A program made the position numbers and the translations under genes. Of a DNA stretch of 15,411 nucleotides, positions 13,171 through 15,411 are shown in pieces; position 1 is the stretch's first letter, and each line of letters begins with the position of its first letter. The DNA is from Chloroflexota bacterium (lineage in GTDB: Bacteria > Chloroflexota > Dormibacteria > Aeolococcales > Aeolococcaceae): positions 15,829 through 31,239 of the forward strand of contig VBHE01000286.1 in the NCBI GenBank assembly GCA_005889515.1. Direction: 5' to 3'. The notes under the pieces are model-generated. The model did no database searches, was not told where the DNA came from, and saw nothing but the letters and a program-made list of their open reading frames with translations.

Positions 13171-13188
13171 ATCCGCGAGATCGCGGAT
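13171..13188 (-). terminator. Hairpin downstream of the MFS gene (terminator or operator)
   Basis: ATCCGCGA and TCGCGGAT flank a 2-bp centre. On the minus strand the stem is followed by TTTGG, 70-87 bp beyond the MFS stop, which fits a weak terminator. The same palindrome could be a regulator site for the next gene. Confidence 0.4.
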
Positions 13189-13257
13189 CACCACTGCCGG
13201 CGCAATGCGCGCCTCGGTGCGGTGGGCATGCGTGGGGTGCCGCACTGCGCAGTCGGA

Positions 13258-14490
13258 TCAGCTCCTGTCTGCAGAGCTCCGTCCCGTGCCATGGGCATCC
13301 GCGGAGGGCGGAGGACGCAGGCCGGCGATCACCATCACCACCGCGGCGACGCCGATGACGAGGAATGGGGCCCGCCGCCAGTGGACGAGGTCGAGCACCA
13401 CACCGCCGAGGAGCGGGCCGGTGAACGCGGCGCAGTACCCGACGGTGAGCATCACCGCGGTGAAGCCCGCCACCCCGGCGGGCGCCTCGACGCTCGGCGG
13501 GTAGGCGAGCAGACCGGCGAAGGTCATCGAGACCCCGGCGCCGATCAGCGCCGCCCAGAGCAGCACCGCGGTGTCGGCGGCGACGAGCCACCCGAGCACC
13601 CCGGCGGTCGCCAGCGCGCCCGCGGCGGCGTAGAAGGCCCGCGAGCGCACGAAGGGGCGGCGGGTGCCGAGGAGCACGAGGGTCACCGGGAGCTGCACCC
13701 CGTTGAGAACGACCAGCCCCAGGGTCGCCTCCCGCGAGTCCGCGCCGCCGGAGACGGCGGTCGGCAGCCAGGTGTTGCTCGCGAAGTAGGTGAGGCTCTG
13801 GGCGGCGAAGATGGTCGACGCCCACCACAGCCGCGCCCGCCGACGGGGGGTGGCCGGCGCGGCCCCGAGGGCGGCGGCCGCGGGAGGCGGGTCGGCGGGG
13901 ACGAGCAGCCAGGCGGCGGCGGCGAGGGCCGCCGGAGCGGTCCAGGCGACGAAGCTGCCCCGCCAGCCGCCGCCGGTGAGCGGCGCGAGCAGGGGCACGG
14001 TGATCGACGCCGCCACCAGCTCGCCGGTGATGAGCCCGAAGGTCACCGTGATCGAGGCGCGCTGTACCGCCGTGGGGAAGCGCCACTGCATGACCAGCGG
14101 CAGCCCCGGCTGGGCGACCGCGATGCCCGCCGCCAGGAGGAGGGTGCCGGTGTAGAGGGGGACCACCCCGCCGGCGGCGCGCAGCGGGGTGCCGAGGGCG
14201 ACGGCGAGGAGCCCCAGGGCGACGGTGCGGTGCCCGCCGAGCCGGCGCACCAGGGCGGCTCCGGGGAGGGCGGCCAGGCCGAGCACGAGGATGGGGACGG
14301 AGGTGAGCAGCCCCGCGGCGGTGTAGTCGAGGCCGAGGTCGGTCTGCACCCGGTGGAGAACCGGGGGCACCCCGAGGAGCACGGCGCGGAGGTTGAAACC
14401 GACCCACCAGGCGATGACCAGGATCAGCGCCCCGCTCCCCAGCGTGCGCGGCGCGCGCGCGGCTTCCGACGAGGGGAGGGCACCGGCCAT
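13258..14490 (-). CDS. MFS transporter, CynX/NimT-like
   Basis: A 410-residue inner-membrane transporter with about twelve hydrophobic segments, the normal length for the major facilitator superfamily. The N-terminal GFNLRAVLLGVPPVL (31-45), the loop GAALVRRLGGHRTV between helices 2 and 3, and the general pattern are those of the CynX/NimT group, named for cyanate and nitroimidazole transport. Substrates vary widely in this group, so none is assigned. A basic cytoplasmic loop (ATPRRRARL) separates the two six-helix halves. ATG 14490 is preferred; a TTG at 14508 in the same frame lacks an SD. It is divergent from the protein kinase gene and upstream of the anchor-P-like gene on the same strand, separated from it by 228 bp. 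Confidence 0.85.
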   Translation of the reverse strand: MAGALPSSEAARAPRTLGSGALILVIAWWVGFNLRAVLLGVPPVLHRVQTDLGLDYTAAGLLTSVPILVLGLAALPGAALVRRLGGHRTVALGLLAVALGTPLRAAGGVVPLYTGTLLLAAGIAVAQPGLPLVMQWRFPTAVQRASITVTFGLITGELVAASITVPLLAPLTGGGWRGSFVAWTAPAALAAAAWLLVPADPPPAAAALGAAPATPRRRARLWWASTIFAAQSLTYFASNTWLPTAVSGGADSREATLGLVVLNGVQLPVTLVLLGTRRPFVRSRAFYAAAGALATAGVLGWLVAADTAVLLWAALIGAGVSMTFAGLLAYPPSVEAPAGVAGFTAVMLTVGYCAAFTGPLLGGVVLDLVHWRRAPFLVIGVAAVVMVIAGLRPPPSADAHGTGRSSADRS

Positions 14491-14627
14491 CGGCCCAGTG
14501 TGGCTCAATGAGGAAGCGAGGTCGGCACCGCATGCAGCGCCGACCCCGCTCAGGAAGGGAAGAGATGCACCGTGAGAGGCCGCCCCAGGACCGCGGCCAG
14601 TGAGGAACGACGTGGGTGACAGCTTTC

Positions 14628-14655
14628 TTGCGGTGGCGGTGTGCGGCGTTATAGT
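14628..14655 (+). promoter_or_regulatory. Probable sigma-70-type promoter of the kinase gene
   Basis: TTGCGG (14628-14633) and TATAGT (14650-14655) are separated by 16 bp. This is the best promoter match I see in the window, 30 bp upstream of the kinase start and inside the divergent MFS/kinase gap. Confidence 0.5.
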
Positions 14656-14658
14656 CGG

Positions 14659-14674
14659 CCCACCGGCCGGTGGG
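14659..14674. promoter_or_regulatory. Perfect 16-bp palindrome at the expected transcription start of the kinase gene
   Basis: CCCACCGGCCGGTGGG is fully symmetric and begins 3 bp after the -10 box, ending 1 bp before the SD region TAAGGGAG. Position and symmetry suit a repressor operator overlapping +1; as RNA it would give a 6-bp stem with a GGCC loop next to the ribosome-binding site. Confidence 0.5.
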
Positions 14675-14684
14675 TAAGGGAGTG

Positions 14685-15411
14685 ATGGTCGGCGACGAGA
14701 GTGCCGGCGTCTTCGCCGGTTATCAGATCGAGGGCCTGATCCGCCACGGCGGCATGGCCTCCGTCTACCGGGCGCGCCACCTGGTCCTGCAGCGCCCGGC
14801 GGCGTTGAAGGTGCTCATCCCGGCGATGGCGCACGACGACCGCTTCCGCGCGCGCTTCCTCGGCGAGTCGCGCACCGCGGCGTCGCTCGACCATCCCCAC
14901 ATCGTCCCCATCTACGACGCCGGGGAGTCCGGCGGAGCCCTCTACATCGCGATGCGGCTGATCGAGGGCAGCGACCTGGGCACCGTCCTCGAGACCGAGG
15001 CGCGGCTCGAGCCGCGGCGCGCCGTGGACATCCTCGGGCAGGTCGCGGGCGCGCTCGACGCCGCCCATGCCCGCGGGCTGGTCCACCGCGACGTGAAACC
15101 GTCGAACATCCTCATCTCCGGCGCCGCGGGCTCGGAGCACGCCTACCTCACCGACTTCGGCATCACCAAGCAGGTCGCCTCGGAGGGGATGACGGCGACG
15201 AGCGAGTTCCTCGGCACCATCGCCTACATGTGCCCCGAGCAGATCGAGGGCCTGCCGCTCGACGGACGCGCCGACGTCTACGCGCTCGGCTGCGTGCTCC
15301 ACCAGTGCCTGACCGGGGTGACGCCGTTCGACGCGGACACCGTGGTCGGGGTCATGCACGCCCACCTCACCAAGCCACCGCCGCGCCCCACGGTCATCGA
15401 CCCCACCCTGC
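14685..15411 (+). CDS. Serine/threonine protein kinase, PknB-like, 3' truncated
   Basis: The frame is open to the window end (242 residues visible), which covers most of a Hanks-type kinase domain. Motifs in order: glycine-rich loop LIRHGGMASVYRA (18-30), ATP-binding Lys42 in AALKVL, alpha-C Glu61, catalytic loop HRDVKPSNIL (134-143; Asp136, Asn141), DFG (157-159), activation segment GTIAYMCPEQ (177-186) and the F-helix DGRADVYALG (193-202). Two oddities: the first loop glycine is replaced (R-H-G-G-M-A), and the APE motif reads CPE. Both are peripheral, and all catalytic residues are present, so an active kinase is expected. The family normally continues with a transmembrane helix and an external sensor domain, which would lie beyond the window. 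ATG 14685 is preferred over GTG 14682, which overlaps the SD. Confidence 0.9.
   Translation, partial: MVGDESAGVFAGYQIEGLIRHGGMASVYRARHLVLQRPAALKVLIPAMAHDDRFRARFLGESRTAASLDHPHIVPIYDAGESGGALYIAMRLIEGSDLGTVLETEARLEPRRAVDILGQVAGALDAAHARGLVHRDVKPSNILISGAAGSEHAYLTDFGITKQVASEGMTATSEFLGTIAYMCPEQIEGLPLDGRADVYALGCVLHQCLTGVTPFDADTVVGVMHAHLTKPPPRPTVIDPTL

Noticed and set aside
13030..13245. N-terminal extension of the anchor-P-like protein to 13245
   Set aside because: ATG 13029 has an SD; the extension covers an intergenic region with palindromes and reads as random sequence.
13244..13253. ACTGCGCAGT palindrome just past the MFS stop
   Set aside because: Only 10 bp, no T-tract and no supporting context; likely chance.
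10837..14511. A 1224-residue open frame on the plus strand antisense to the anchor-P-like and MFS genes
   Set aside because: It is made of Arg/Gly/Glu/Pro/Ala with no domain, and lies opposite two well-supported genes. Stop-poor antisense frames are expected at this GC content.

Overview
The window is GC-rich throughout, with a strong preference for G or C at third codon positions, GTG starts and purine-rich Shine-Dalgarno sites. The gene content fits a Gram-positive-type (Terrabacteria) soil or environmental bacterium: an acVLRF1-type ribosome-rescue factor, LAGC-lipobox lipoproteins, a choice-of-anchor-P-like membrane protein and a PknB-like serine/threonine kinase. Actinomycetota or Candidatus Dormibacterota/Chloroflexota are the likeliest sources. 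This is inference from gene families, because no rRNA or other marker gene is present. No IS element, CRISPR array, tRNA or phage gene was seen.

Left part (1-3013): the 3' end of a secreted Asp-box (BNR-like) repeat protein overlaps by 22 bp a NodB-like polysaccharide-deacetylase lipoprotein. The deacetylase in turn overlaps the 3' end of a convergent SAM-dependent methyltransferase by 109 bp.

Centre-left (3034-5230) is the most unusual part: three consecutive genes for small exported proteins of unknown function. One (minus strand) carries a duplicated CPPxxMC motif. One (plus strand) is built on five copies of C-R-W-[HN]-D-C. One (minus strand) is a Gly/Cys-rich protein with 18 cysteines after its signal peptide and a His/Phe-rich tail. 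The last two converge on a perfect 12-bp hairpin. Upstream of the first lie four 7-mers (TCTTGCC or TCTTACC) spaced exactly 11 bp apart, the layout of an OmpR/PhoB-family response-regulator site. I infer a regulated cluster of secreted, disulfide- or metal-binding proteins.

Centre (5405-9935), plus strand: an open frame joins an acVLRF1 peptidyl-tRNA hydrolase directly to a complete lipoprotein (signal peptide plus lipobox) with no stop between them. It is followed by a thiamine-diphosphate enzyme of the transketolase/homodimeric pyruvate dehydrogenase E1 type and an alpha/beta hydrolase.

Right part (9978-15411): an acyl-CoA dehydrogenase (minus) with a palindromic operator candidate upstream; a three-TM, Pro/Ala-rich protein with a choice-of-anchor-P-like C-terminal domain (minus); a CynX/NimT-type MFS transporter (minus); and, divergently, the start of a serine/threonine protein kinase that runs off the window end behind a promoter and a perfect 16-bp palindrome.
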